64,000 nt of DNA from Clostridium sp. (lineage in GTDB: Bacteria > Bacillota > Clostridia > Lachnospirales > Lachnospiraceae). A program made the position numbers and the translations under genes. The stretch is from positions 44,445-108,444 of the forward strand of contig JAGZZT010000007.1 in the NCBI GenBank assembly GCA_018377235.1, read 5' to 3'. This document shows positions 44,228-53,044 of this stretch, one piece after another (within the stretch, counting starts at the first letter, position 1; each line of letters opens with the position of its first letter). Under the pieces are notes generated by a model. It did no database searches. It was not told the origin of the DNA and saw nothing but the letters and a program-made list of their open reading frames with translations.

Positions 44228-44863
44228 TTATATTTCAGCGGAAAGCTCTGAACTTTTCAATATCTTCGCCTCGTACTCAGACGCTGTTTTCTCCAGGCGT
44301 TTCACCTGAGCCTCCATGTCTGTTCTGAAGTCTTCATCTTTGATGGAGCTTAAATTAATTTTGACGTTCAAAAGAGCGCTCAGCACGGCGGTACGGGCCA
44401 TCATGGCAGATACGAGACCATCTGTCACTGCATTGGCGTTTCCTCTTGCTACAGCCGCCTCAGACAGAGGGAAAATTTCAGCCGCCGTCTCAGCCACAGA
44501 AAGGGGAACTCTGGCAGCTTCCTTTAAGCCGTTCTGCATGGCCTCCCTTCTGGCCGCTTTCTCTTCCTCTGTGTTTTTTGGCATTCCCAAAGCCGCCATA
44601 TAGAGATTAAACGAGACGCTGTCTCTCTGGATATCCGCTATCAGTTTCTCGCGAATGACGCGGCCCTTCTCAGCCAGATCCCTCATCTCATCCTCGGCCT
44701 CCGCGTACTTTGCCTTTCCTATGGTCAGGTTGGCTACCATCTCAGCCAGAGCTGCAGCCAGGGATCCCGCAGCAGCAGCCACGCTTCCTCCTCCAGGCGC
44801 CGGGGCATCGGACGCCGTCACTTTTGCAAATTCCTCTATGGTCAAATCCTTTAATTCTGTCAT
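44228..44863 (-). CDS. fchA: Formiminotransferase-cyclodeaminase-like protein (FchA type)
   Basis: A 211-residue helical protein that removes ammonia from 5-formimino-THF to give 5,10-methenyl-THF; some members are methenyl-THF cyclohydrolases. Recognisable are TASDAPAPGGGSVAAAAGSLAAALAEMVANLTIGK and the helical C-terminus. The start at 44863 lies one base from the ftcD stop with GAGGAGG inside the ftcD end, so the two are coupled; the in-frame TTG upstream is rejected. In mammals the two activities are one fused protein. Confidence 0.92.
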   Translation of the reverse strand: MTELKDLTIEEFAKVTASDAPAPGGGSVAAAAGSLAAALAEMVANLTIGKAKYAEAEDEMRDLAEKGRVIREKLIADIQRDSVSFNLYMAALGMPKNTEEEKAARREAMQNGLKEAARVPLSVAETAAEIFPLSEAAVARGNANAVTDGLVSAMMARTAVLSALLNVKINLSSIKDEDFRTDMEAQVKRLEKTASEYEAKILKSSELSAEI

Positions 44864-44864
44864 C

Positions 44865-45773
44865 TTATTCCTCCTCAAGAAGTCTGTTTTCCATTACCTG
44901 GGCAGAGTCGAAGTTCTCCACCTGCAGATAATACTCTGCGCAGTCAATCAGAGCCTGCATAGGGAGAAGTCCTACAATCTCCGTGCCCACTGCCCTCACG
45001 CCGTAGCGTCTCGCCTCCATTTTCACTGCCTCAAACGCACGGTAAATCGCTGTCTTGGTGTAATCTGTCAGGTTCATGGAAACCTGGGCGATATTTCTCT
45101 CCTCCAGCATTACACCAATAGCCTTCACATAGCGGTAACCGCCGTTAATGTGCCGTACCTTTTTGGCAATCTGATTGGCAGTCTCCAGATCTGATGTGTC
45201 CAGATTTACATTAAAGGCTACTAACGGCATTCTGGCTCCTACTGCTGACACGCCTGCTGTAGGGTGAATAGTATCCGGACCAAAGTCAGGCTTCCACATC
45301 TCCTGGTCTTTCATCTTCTCCGCCATTCCCTCAAACTGCCCTTTCCGGATGCTGGCCAGATTGACGCGGTGAGGCGCAGTGGCAGAGGACTCGTACAGGA
45401 AGCAGGGAATGCCAAATCTCTCACCTACTGTTTCAGCAACCTCCTTCGCCACTGCATCAGCCTCCTGAAGCGTCGTATTCCTGCATGGAATAAACGGAAC
45501 CACGTCCACAGCTCCCATTCTTGGATGCTGACCCTCATGCTTTGTCATGTCAATCAGCTCAGCCGCCTTTCCAAAAGACTCAATCACAGCGTTTTTCAAA
45601 GCCTCTGGCTCTCCAATGGCCGTAACCACGCACCGGTTGTGATCCTTATCTGTCTGATAGTCTAAAAGACGCACTCCAGCCTTTCCGCGGAAGCAGTCTG
45701 CAATCTGTTCCACCTTCTGCATATCGCGTCCCTCACTATAATTTGGCACACACTCTAATAACTTTCCGCTCAT
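44865..45773 (-). CDS. ftcD: Glutamate formimidoyltransferase
   Basis: A 302-residue enzyme that moves the formimino group from N-formiminoglutamate (histidine breakdown) to tetrahydrofolate. Conserved blocks include LLECVPNYSEGRD, DYQTDKDHNRCVVT, GQHPRMGAVDVVPFIP and DFGPDTIHPTAGVSAVGARMPLVAFNVNLDT. AGGAGG precedes the start. With FchA the genes make a cyclodeaminase pair. A promoter is found in the gap after hutD. Confidence 0.96.
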   Translation of the reverse strand: MSGKLLECVPNYSEGRDMQKVEQIADCFRGKAGVRLLDYQTDKDHNRCVVTAIGEPEALKNAVIESFGKAAELIDMTKHEGQHPRMGAVDVVPFIPCRNTTLQEADAVAKEVAETVGERFGIPCFLYESSATAPHRVNLASIRKGQFEGMAEKMKDQEMWKPDFGPDTIHPTAGVSAVGARMPLVAFNVNLDTSDLETANQIAKKVRHINGGYRYVKAIGVMLEERNIAQVSMNLTDYTKTAIYRAFEAVKMEARRYGVRAVGTEIVGLLPMQALIDCAEYYLQVENFDSAQVMENRLLEEE

Positions 45774-45811
45774 AAAACCCTTACCTCCTGTTTTTGCTTT
45801 TATGATGTATT

Positions 45812-45841
45812 ATTATAATATTGCTTCTTACTCTGCCGCAA
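45812..45841 (-). promoter_or_regulatory. ftcD promoter
   Basis: Minus strand TTGCGG, 18 bases, TATAAT, located between hutD and ftcD. Confidence 0.6.
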
Positions 45842-45851
45842 TCCTAGTTCT

Positions 45852-46502
45852 TCAGATTTCCCTGCAAATTGCAGCAGCAGCCAGAACGGCCTCCCCTGAC
45901 AGGCTCAAAATCGTCCCGTTTTCTTCCTGATAAGGCAGATTATCCATGCGGTCCAGGCGAAGAGATTCACCAGCCTGAAGTTCCACCCGGCCCTGTTCAA
46001 GCCTTGCATCTGCCAGCCCTTCTATACAGTAAAAAAGCAGCGTATCCGCCGGGCGCGGTCCCAAAGCCTGCCAAAACTCTTCAAAACTGATCAGATTTTT
46101 CTGTTTTTGTTCCTGGCTTCCAATTTTCAAGGCTCTCACAAAACCTGTACAATCTCCCTTTCTCATCATCAAATTAAAATCTGTCACCTGCCCCCGGCTC
46201 TCCGTGAAAAGTCCGCCATCAAAAAAATATGGCTCATACGCTTTCAGAGAACGCCATGTGCGTCTGTCATGTGACAGCTGAAGTTCTCCCTTTAAGGTCA
46301 TAATAACTCTGTCATAGTCTGGAAGGCTGGTAAATGTGCTTTTCTCCAGCTCCACACTGGCAGAGCTGATTCTCCACAGAAATTTTCTGTTTTTGTAGGA
46401 TGCCTCATCTGGCTCAATAGAAAGCTCTGTTGTCTGACCGCCGCTCCACCATTCCGTACAGTAATCGCAGCTTTTTAAACGCCTTGCTCTATAGCTTATC
46501 AT
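45852..46502 (-). CDS. hutD: HutD/Ves-family protein
   Basis: A 216-residue cupin-like protein. The HutD signature is plain: WSGGQTTELSIEPDEASYKNRKFLWRISSASVELEKSTFTSLPDYDRVIMTLKG (about 16-70), given here as the family pattern WSGG-TTEL, WRIS-A, F-LPDY-R. HutD proteins accompany histidine utilisation genes but their exact role is not settled; a governor for formiminoglutamate has been suggested. The start at 46502 follows GAGGAAG. Its position before ftcD fits. Confidence 0.85.
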   Translation of the reverse strand: MISYRARRLKSCDYCTEWWSGGQTTELSIEPDEASYKNRKFLWRISSASVELEKSTFTSLPDYDRVIMTLKGELQLSHDRRTWRSLKAYEPYFFDGGLFTESRGQVTDFNLMMRKGDCTGFVRALKIGSQEQKQKNLISFEEFWQALGPRPADTLLFYCIEGLADARLEQGRVELQAGESLRLDRMDNLPYQEENGTILSLSGEAVLAAAAICREI

Positions 46503-46533
46503 AGTTCTTCCTCTGCTTCTGTCTTCAGTCCTT

Positions 46534-46607
46534 CTGTTATTGTACGATAATTTTACCATTAAAAAGCTGTTATTGTACAGCTCTTTCACATAGAATGAAT
46601 ATTCATT
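46534..46607. promoter_or_regulatory. Candidate operator region of hutD
   Basis: CTGTTATTGTAC occurs at 46534-46545 and again 33 bases later (46567-46578). A perfect 14-base palindrome, AATGAATATTCATT, is at 46594-46607. All lie between hutD and the divergent Lrp-type gene, so they are candidate binding sites for that regulator. Confidence 0.45.
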
Positions 46608-46654
46608 TACCTAACAAATACACTTCAAATCCATTATCAGGTTTACAGATTCCA

Positions 46655-46683
46655 TTTACTTTTTTCTCACTATCAGCTATACT
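46655..46683 (+). promoter_or_regulatory. Promoter of the Lrp-type gene
   Basis: TTTACT, 17 bases, TATACT, about 40 bases upstream of its GTG start. Confidence 0.65.
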
Positions 46684-46721
46684 ATTATAGTTCAGGAATC
46701 ATTTGCAAGGGAGGAAGCTCA

Positions 46722-47180
46722 GTGGACAACACAGATATTAAAATCATCAATATTCTGCAGGCAAACTGCAAAACCTCTATCCGGGAAATCGGACAACAGG
46801 TCGGTCTCACAGCACCGGCTGTTGCTGAGAGAATTAACCGTCTGAAGGATGCCGGAGTCATTGAAGGTTTTCACGCTAAAATCAATGACGCTCTGATGGG
46901 GAATCACATCTGTGCCTTTGTCCTGATCAATGTGCCTCCCAAATCATATGAAAGCTTCTGCCAATTCTGTGAAAAATCTCCGGCTGTCATTGAACACAGC
47001 CACATTGTAGGACTTAATAATGGACTTCTCAAAATCCGCGTCTCTGACTCAGAAGAGCTGGAGGCTCTGCTCCGGCAAATGAGAAAGTTCGGTCTCTCAA
47101 ATACATCTGTTCTTCTGTCCACCTACTTTACCCAGAAACCATTTCCAGAGCTGGACAACCCCCAAAAAACAGAGTCTTAA
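46722..47180 (+). CDS. Lrp/AsnC family transcriptional regulator
   Basis: A 152-residue protein. An N-terminal helix-turn-helix (LQANCKTSIREIGQQVGLTAPAVAERINRLKDAGVIEG) is joined to an AsnC-type ligand domain (about 65-140, FVLINVPPKSYESFCQFCEKSPAVIEHSHIVGLNNGLLKI). The start is GTG at 46722 with GGGAGGAAG upstream. It is divergent from hutD and probably senses an amino acid, perhaps glutamate or histidine, to control the formimino genes; this is inferred from position. It ends at a strong terminator. Confidence 0.9.
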   Translation: MDNTDIKIINILQANCKTSIREIGQQVGLTAPAVAERINRLKDAGVIEGFHAKINDALMGNHICAFVLINVPPKSYESFCQFCEKSPAVIEHSHIVGLNNGLLKIRVSDSEELEALLRQMRKFGLSNTSVLLSTYFTQKPFPELDNPQKTES

Positions 47181-47185
47181 TCAGC

Positions 47186-47227
47186 AAACGGGCCGGCGCC
47201 TGATAATTCCCTGCGCCAGCCCGTTTT
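47186..47227 (+). terminator. Terminator of the Lrp-type gene
   Basis: AAACGGGC-GGCGC pairs with GCGCC-GCCCGTTTT with single mismatches; T4 follows. Confidence 0.8.
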
Positions 47228-47286
47228 AAAGCTGAAGTATTCTCTTATCTCTCTTTTTTCAATTTACTTTCCATTCTTCCAGCCTG

Positions 47287-48807
47287 CTAGTCCAGGAAAG
47301 TGACAGCCTTGCACGGCGTCCTGTAGTTAGACGGCGCGATGCAGATCCCTGTCTTTGGATTGCTGGAGTGGATAATCTGTCCGCCTCCTATGTACATAGC
47401 TACGTGGTTAATATAACTTCCGCTGGCGTAGAACAGCAGATCTCCCGGCTGAGCCTCGCTCACCGAAATCTCCTTTCCCCTGGCAGCCTGATCTCTGGAA
47501 CTGCGGCCTGTAGAAATCCCAAAATGGGCATAAACAGCCTGTGTAAATCCAGAGCAGTCTGCCCCTTTGGTCAGGCTTGTTCCGCCATAGACATATGGAT
47601 TCCCTAAGAACTGCTTCGCATAAGCAACAACTGCCGTTCTGGTAGCCTTCTCCACCCCTGAAGAACTGCTTCCTGGATTCTTAGAACCTCCAGGACCGCC
47701 TGATGTCTTGTCAGAAGAAGGTTTCTGCGTCTCTTTTGGCTTTTCTGTCTCAGCAGCCTTTGTAGTCTCCTTTTCCTTCTCTGTCTCCTTCGGTTTTTCT
47801 GTCTCAGCAGCCTTTGTAGTTTCTCTGGGACTTCCGTCAGGATTCTGCTCTATGGTTCCATTAAACGAGGTCTCTGTCTCAGAAGCCTTCGTGGTTTCTT
47901 TTTTCTTCTCTGTCTCTTTCGGTTTTACCGTTTCAGGAGCTTTCACAGTTTCCCTGGCTGTCGTCTCTTTTTCCTTTGTCTCCTTAGAAGCCTCCTTCTT
48001 GGCCTCCTCCAGCTCCTGCAGAGCTTTCTCCGCCTCTTCCCTGCGTTTGGATTCTTCCGCTGCCTTCTGTTCTTCCTCAGAGTTTGTCACAGCGTGATCA
48101 AATTCAACCCGGGTATTCACATAATCCTTGAATACATACCCTACCAGATCTGTATCAACGGAAACCTTATAGAAATCTCCTTTTTCCTCAATTACCTCGT
48201 ACTCAGCGTCTGAAGACAGGAGATCAAGAGTCTTGCTGTCCAAACTAGGTTCTTCCCTGAGACGCAGCGTAGAGGTATTCGCTACCTTTGCGTAAGTAGT
48301 TCCCACCTGTCTGGCCTTCTTCTCCGCCTCTGCTCCTGTAATAAAATACTGTGCCTTAATGTAGCCGTTTACAGAACCGGACTGTATCTTATACCATTTT
48401 CCTCCCTCTCCGTCCACTGTGTCAAGAATGGTAGCCGCGCAGTTATTGTAAATCTTTCCCACAACGGAGCTCTTTGTATTCGCTTCGCTCCTCACATTTA
48501 CATAATTAGATACCTGGGACACCGCTACATTATCATAGGCAGAAGAAGCCGACGGGGTCTTCACTGTCGGCGCATCTTCCTTACCGCTCTTTACCACCTG
48601 TTCCATGGTTTCATCTGAGGAAAAAGCCTCCGCCAGCTCATTCTCCGGATCAAGGCTTCCTGCATAATAGTTATTCATCGCCACGGAAACTCCGGCTACA
48701 GAAGAATCTGTCTCCAGATTGATCGCCGCCTGCGCTCCAAATTCTGCCGTCACAGAGATGACAGCTGCTGAACACAGACAGGCCAGCATCTTAAATGGCG
48801 TCTCCAT
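47287..48807 (-). CDS. Secreted SH3-domain NlpC/P60 cell-wall hydrolase
   Basis: A 506-residue exported protein. A signal-like N-terminus (FKMLACLCSAAVISVTAEFGAQA, about 5-27) is followed by two bacterial SH3 domains (about 100-155 and 175-232), a Lys/Glu/Thr-rich low-complexity linker (about 245-385) with two near-identical ETTKAAETEKPKET repeats, and a C-terminal NlpC/P60 domain (about 388-506). The catalytic residues are C418 (GADCSGFT), H468 (NHVAMYIG) and H480. It should cut peptide stems of peptidoglycan. It follows trxB by 14 bases, an unexpected neighbour. Confidence 0.92.
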   Translation of the reverse strand: METPFKMLACLCSAAVISVTAEFGAQAAINLETDSSVAGVSVAMNNYYAGSLDPENELAEAFSSDETMEQVVKSGKEDAPTVKTPSASSAYDNVAVSQVSNYVNVRSEANTKSSVVGKIYNNCAATILDTVDGEGGKWYKIQSGSVNGYIKAQYFITGAEAEKKARQVGTTYAKVANTSTLRLREEPSLDSKTLDLLSSDAEYEVIEEKGDFYKVSVDTDLVGYVFKDYVNTRVEFDHAVTNSEEEQKAAEESKRREEAEKALQELEEAKKEASKETKEKETTARETVKAPETVKPKETEKKKETTKASETETSFNGTIEQNPDGSPRETTKAAETEKPKETEKEKETTKAAETEKPKETQKPSSDKTSGGPGGSKNPGSSSSGVEKATRTAVVAYAKQFLGNPYVYGGTSLTKGADCSGFTQAVYAHFGISTGRSSRDQAARGKEISVSEAQPGDLLFYASGSYINHVAMYIGGGQIIHSSNPKTGICIAPSNYRTPCKAVTFLD

Positions 48808-48821
48808 CGTATTTATTCCTC

Positions 48822-49742
48822 CTATCTCTCTGCCAGGTATCTCTCTGCGCTTGTCACGCAGTTAGCTCCGTCCGATGCGGCTGTCAGCACCTGACGCAGC
48901 TGTTTAGTCCGTACATCCCCTGCTGCGAACACACCGGGAACGGAAGTAACTCCATCCTCTCCGGCAGCAAGATACCCTTGGCGGTCTGTCTCTATCACTT
49001 GAGAAAACACGCTGCTTTCCGGTTCAATTCCTACAGCAATAAAAATGCCGTCCGTATTAAGCATCTCCGTCTCCCCTGTTTTTCTGTTGGTGAGAGCAAG
49101 TCTTTCAACTCTGCCATTCCCCTCAATGGCATCCACCACTGTATCCCAATGAACTTCTATCCTGTCCGACTCAAACACACGCTTCTGCAGCGTCTTAGCG
49201 CCGCGCAGCTCGTCTCTTCTGTGAATCAAATGAACCTTACTGCACAGTCTGGACAGAAATATGGCGTCCTCAAGAGCCACATCTCCTCCACCTATTACTG
49301 CCGCTGTCTTATCCTTGAAAAAGGCGCCATCACAGGTGGCGCAGTAAGAAACTCCGCTTCCTGAAAGCTCTTCCTCGCCAGGCACGCCCAGCTTTCTATG
49401 GCGGGCACCTGTAGCGATAATCACAGTCCTGGCCTGGTAGCTTTCCCTTTGTCCATAAAGCGTCTTAATCTCTCCCTGAAGCTCTGCTTTTTCAATGCAG
49501 TCCTCTGTAAAGACAGCTCCCAACTGTTCTGCATGCTCCCTGAATTTCATGCCCAGATCAAACCCCGAACTTCCCGGCAGTCCTGGGTAGTTATCCACCT
49601 CGTAGGTACTTAAAATCTGGCCGCCGCTCATCATCTCCTTCTCAATCACAAGCGTATCGAGTTCTGCTCTCTTTGCATAAATCGCCGCCGCCAGTCCGGC
49701 TGGGCCGGAACCTGCAATAATCAGATCGTAAATCTTTCCCAT
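48822..49742 (-). CDS. trxB: Thioredoxin reductase
   Basis: A 306-residue flavoprotein that reduces thioredoxin with NADPH. FAD motif IIAGSGPAGLAAAIYAKRAELDTLVIEKE, redox-active C134-A-T-C137, NADPH motif AAVIGGGDVALEDAIFLSRLC and the C-terminal GVFAAGDVRTKQLRQVLTAASDGA. The frame extends upstream to 49892, but the conserved N-terminus begins at 49742 with GAAAGGCGAG upstream. The ribosome site is weaker than usual. Downstream it drives the NlpC/P60 gene. Confidence 0.95.
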   Translation of the reverse strand: MGKIYDLIIAGSGPAGLAAAIYAKRAELDTLVIEKEMMSGGQILSTYEVDNYPGLPGSSGFDLGMKFREHAEQLGAVFTEDCIEKAELQGEIKTLYGQRESYQARTVIIATGARHRKLGVPGEEELSGSGVSYCATCDGAFFKDKTAAVIGGGDVALEDAIFLSRLCSKVHLIHRRDELRGAKTLQKRVFESDRIEVHWDTVVDAIEGNGRVERLALTNRKTGETEMLNTDGIFIAVGIEPESSVFSQVIETDRQGYLAAGEDGVTSVPGVFAAGDVRTKQLRQVLTAASDGANCVTSAERYLAER

Positions 49743-50014
49743 TCTGTTATTCTCGCCTTTCCTCTCGAATCTGCAATACACAGATCCGTACGTTCCAAGT
49801 GTTTCCCATCCTCTTTCCGCCAAAAAGCCGGTGTTCTTCTGTATTGTATTCGTTCTTTTTAGTATAACACATCTTGTCCCGCCAGTATACATAATTTTTT
49901 TATTTGCGTTATAAATTTATGCTGCAAATTTGCAGATTTTCTGAAATAAAGAGAGAGGAGCTGCTCTTTCTTTCAACTGAACATGGAAAACTTTCCTCTC
50001 CCTTTGACTTTTAT

Positions 50015-50040
50015 GGTATAATAGCGTCAGATATTATACC
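50015..50040. promoter_or_regulatory. Dyad with facing extended -10 boxes between trxB and the SDR gene
   Basis: GGTATAATA (50015-50023) and TATTATACC (50032-50040) are perfect complements with an eight-base spacer. TGGTATAAT is an extended -10 on both strands. It may be a regulated promoter for the SDR gene. In the 49743-50081 gap there is also a 14-base palindrome CTGCAAATTTGCAG at 49922-49935 and a minus-strand TGTTATACT near 49863-49871 suited to trxB. Confidence 0.5.
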
Positions 50041-50081
50041 ACGCTGGTTTAAGCTTGTTTTATGAAAGGGTGTGAATACGT

Positions 50082-50813
50082 ATGGCAAGAAAAACAGTAC
50101 TTGTCACTGGAGCTTCCCGAGGAATTGGGAAAGCCATTGCTGTAAAATTTGCAAAAAAGGGATGGAACGTAGTGATCAGCTGTGTGAAGCGAGAGGAACA
50201 GCTTCTTCAGACGAAGAAAGAAATTGAATCCTTCCAGGTATCCTGCCTGGCTTTTCTGGGAGATATGGGAAAGATGGAGGACTGCGCTGCCTTATTTAAA
50301 AAAATCAAAAAACAGTTCGGCGGTCTGGACGTTCTCGTCAACAATGCAGGAATCTCCTACATCGGTCTTCTCCAGGAAATGAAGCCGGAAGACTGGGATT
50401 TGATTGTGCACACAAATCTCACCTCCGTATTCAACTGCTGCCGTCTGGCCGTGCCCATGATGGTGGAAAAACAGCAGGGGAAAATTATAAATATTTCCTC
50501 TGTCTGGGGAATCTGCGGCGCCTCCTGCGAAGTAGCCTACTCTGCCACCAAAGGCGGCATCAATGCTTTCACCAAAGCTCTGGCCAAGGAACTGGCTCCC
50601 AGCCATATTCAGGTCAATGCTATTGCCTGCGGAGCCATCGACACAGAAATGAATCACTTCCTGGATGATGAAGAACTGATTAACCTGATTGAAGAAATCC
50701 CAGCCGGACGTCTGGGACAGGCCGAGGAGGTAGCTGATCTGGCTTACCACCTGGGCTACAAAGAAAACTATCTGACAGGACAGGTTATTGGACTGGACGG
50801 AGGATGGATTTAA
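50082..50813 (+). CDS. SDR-family reductase, FabG/YmfI-like
   Basis: A 243-residue short-chain dehydrogenase. The cofactor motif is TGASRGIGKAIA (about 8-19); the catalytic Ser is in NISSVWGICG, with Tyr/Lys in YSATKGG (YxxxK). AAAGGGTG precedes the ATG. FabG-like proteins reduce 3-oxoacyl-ACP; Lachnospiraceae relatives of this length are often named YmfI, the EF-P 5-aminopentanone reductase. The neighbours do not decide between them. Single-gene unit with a terminator. Confidence 0.8.
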   Translation: MARKTVLVTGASRGIGKAIAVKFAKKGWNVVISCVKREEQLLQTKKEIESFQVSCLAFLGDMGKMEDCAALFKKIKKQFGGLDVLVNNAGISYIGLLQEMKPEDWDLIVHTNLTSVFNCCRLAVPMMVEKQQGKIINISSVWGICGASCEVAYSATKGGINAFTKALAKELAPSHIQVNAIACGAIDTEMNHFLDDEELINLIEEIPAGRLGQAEEVADLAYHLGYKENYLTGQVIGLDGGWI

Positions 50814-50935
50814 AGGTGACAGATAAAATGTGGAAGAAAGATTTCTTGTTCCTCCTAAAGCCACGGGAAACCGGAATTTTTCTTTCACATGAAAACGAAA
50901 AGGAGTGCATTTAAAAAGTGCATGCTGCCATATAA

Positions 50936-50963
50936 AAACAGCCCGGTAAAAGCCGGGCTGTTT
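50936..50963. terminator. Terminator between the SDR gene and etfA
   Basis: AAACAGCCCGG pairs with CCGGGCTGTTT, six-base loop, with T-runs on both strands. The rest of 50964-51099 is GC-rich and structured with no gene. Confidence 0.85.
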
Positions 50964-51099
50964 CTCTGTCTGGGCACTGCGTCCTTCTCGCATTCGTAAG
51001 GACGCCGTCCGGCATGGGAGGGCCTGTCCGCATCATTCGTTCATGCAGACTGCCGTCCCCCGGACGATTATTTATTCTATTATAAAATTTCCGTTCAGA

Positions 51100-52149
51100 T
51101 TAAGCGTTCTGAGCAGCCTTAGCAGCTTTCAGCTTCTCTGTTAATAACGGAACTACCTTGTTCAGGTCACCTACAATGCCGTAGTCAGCTACGTCAAAGA
51201 TCGGAGCTGTCTCATCCTTATTGATAGCGATGATAATATCAGACTCCTCCATACCAGCTACGTGCTGAATAGCGCCGGAGATACCAATTGCAAAGTATAC
51301 GTTTGGACGTACAGTCTTACCTGTCTGTCCTACCTGTAATGCCTTTGGCTGCCAGCCAGCATCTACAACTGCACGGGAGCAGCTTACTGTTCCGCCGATT
51401 ACCTCTGCCAGATCCTCAAGAATCTTGAAGTTCTCTGGGCTTCCAACACCACGTCCGCCGGATACAAGGATCTTAGCGTCCATGATATCTACTGTATCAG
51501 CTACAGCCTTAACTACTTCCATGATCTCAACGTAGTTGTTGTTCGGAACGAATCCTGGATTGTACTCTACTACGTTAGCCTTAACGCCTGCTGTCTTAGG
51601 AAGCTTCTGCATAACGCCTGGACGTACAGTTGCCATCTGTGGACGGAAGTCCGGGCATGCGATTGTAGCGATTGTATTTCCGCCGAATGCAGGACGAGTC
51701 ATTAATAACTGGTTGTGCTTCTGCTCCTTGCCTGGAATTGGGTTGATTGGGAAATCGCCAATCTCAAGCTGTGTACAGTCAGCTGTCAGACCTGTATGAA
51801 TTCTTGCACATACACGAGGTCCTAAGTCACGTCCGATTGCTGTAGCGCCGATTAAGAAGATCTCCGGCTTGAACTCGTTGATAACGGAAGCCAGTGCGTG
51901 TGTATACGGCTCTGTTCTGTACTCTTTTAACTCAGGATCATCTACAACGATAACCTTGTCTGCGCCATACTCAGCCAGCTCGTCTGCCAGTCCCTTAACA
52001 TCAGAACCAACTAAAACAGCTGTAACCTCTGTTCCTAAATCTTTTGCTAAATCCTTACCTTTGCCAATCAGCTCAAATGCGATGCCGCTGATCTCATTGT
52101 CAACCTGCTGTGCAAAGACGAATACTCCCTTATATGCTTCTAAGTTCAT
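51100..52149 (-). CDS. etfA: Electron transfer flavoprotein alpha subunit
   Basis: A 349-residue protein, last gene of the butyrate operon. The C-terminal FAD-binding domain carries VSGGRGVGSPENF and GQTGKTVRPNVYFAIGISGAIQHVAGMEESDIIIAINKD. Together with EtfB and Bcd it forms the electron-bifurcating butyryl-CoA dehydrogenase complex, which uses NADH to reduce crotonyl-CoA and ferredoxin. Length is normal. 32 bases after etfB. Confidence 0.97.
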   Translation of the reverse strand: MNLEAYKGVFVFAQQVDNEISGIAFELIGKGKDLAKDLGTEVTAVLVGSDVKGLADELAEYGADKVIVVDDPELKEYRTEPYTHALASVINEFKPEIFLIGATAIGRDLGPRVCARIHTGLTADCTQLEIGDFPINPIPGKEQKHNQLLMTRPAFGGNTIATIACPDFRPQMATVRPGVMQKLPKTAGVKANVVEYNPGFVPNNNYVEIMEVVKAVADTVDIMDAKILVSGGRGVGSPENFKILEDLAEVIGGTVSCSRAVVDAGWQPKALQVGQTGKTVRPNVYFAIGISGAIQHVAGMEESDIIIAINKDETAPIFDVADYGIVGDLNKVVPLLTEKLKAAKAAQNA

Positions 52150-52181
52150 TCTTATTCACCACACTTTTCTCTTATTTTTAA

Positions 52182-52964
52182 TTAGATAACATGTTTAGCT
52201 GCCAGCTTCTCAACAATGTAGTCAGCTGCTGCTGCCGGATCAAGAGTAACCTGCTCGCCTGCTCCCTTTCTTACCTTATCGGAAGCTCTTGCGATCTGTG
52301 TCGGGGATCCCTTAAGTCCTAAGTTGGAGTCCTCAACGTCCTTCAGGTCATTTCTTCCCCATACGGTGATTTCTTTCTTATAAGCATCAAAGATTCCGCC
52401 TGGAGTCATGTAACGCGGCTCATTTAACTCAGCCAGAGCTGTGATTAAGCATGGCATCTGAGCCTTTAATACATGATATCTGTCATCGTACTGACGCTCA
52501 ACGATAACGCTGTTGCCCTCGATCTTGATATCCTGAGCGTAGCTGATTACCGGGATATTTAAATGCTCAGAGATCTGCGGACCTACCTGAGCTGTATCAC
52601 CATCAATAGCCTGACGGCCTGTGATAATTAAATCGTACTCAAGGTTTCTGATAGCGCCTGCGATAGTCTGGGATGTAGCCCATGTATCGGCTCCGCCCAG
52701 TACACGGTCTGTAACCAGGATGCCGTTGTCAGCGCCCATAGCCATAGCCTCTCTTAAAACCTCCTCAGCCTTCGGAAGTCCCATAGTGAGAACTGTAACC
52801 TCTGCGCCGTACTGATCCTTTAAACGGAGAGCTGCCTCAAGGCCTGCCTTATCATCCGGGTTCATAATTGTGAGCATAGCTCCTCTGTCGAGTGTTCCGT
52901 CCGGGTTGAATTTTACTCCGCCCTTAGTATCTGGAACCTGTTTGATACAAACGATAATTTTCAC
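52182..52964 (-). CDS. etfB: Electron transfer flavoprotein beta subunit
   Basis: A 260-residue protein beginning MKIIVCIKQVPDTKGGVKFNPDGTL. Blocks DKAGLEAALRLKDQYGAEVTVLTMGLPKAEEVLREAMAMGAD and LIITGRQAIDGDTAQVGPQI are those of bifurcating EtfB. It supplies the second flavin site of the Bcd-Etf complex. It follows bcd by about 80 bases with an intervening hairpin. Confidence 0.97.
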   Translation of the reverse strand: MKIIVCIKQVPDTKGGVKFNPDGTLDRGAMLTIMNPDDKAGLEAALRLKDQYGAEVTVLTMGLPKAEEVLREAMAMGADNGILVTDRVLGGADTWATSQTIAGAIRNLEYDLIITGRQAIDGDTAQVGPQISEHLNIPVISYAQDIKIEGNSVIVERQYDDRYHVLKAQMPCLITALAELNEPRYMTPGGIFDAYKKEITVWGRNDLKDVEDSNLGLKGSPTQIARASDKVRKGAGEQVTLDPAAAADYIVEKLAAKHVI

Positions 52965-52993
52965 TGTATTTTCACTCCTTATTGTTTAATTTC

Positions 52994-53027
52994 ATGCAGG
53001 CCTGTCCGCAGGGACAGGGAACTGCAT
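52994..53027 (-). other. Hairpin between bcd and etfB
   Basis: ATGCAG-G-CCTGTCC pairs with GGACAGG-GAA-CTGCAT in a compact stem-loop. No T-run follows, so it is likely a processing or stability element that sets different levels of bcd and etfBA. Confidence 0.5.
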
Positions 53028-53044
53028 CATGTTTAGAGCCGCAA

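Noticed and set aside
47708..48097. Plus-strand frame rich in Ser, Phe and Val
   Set aside because: It is the antisense of the Lys/Glu/Thr-rich linker of the NlpC/P60 protein; low-complexity shadow.
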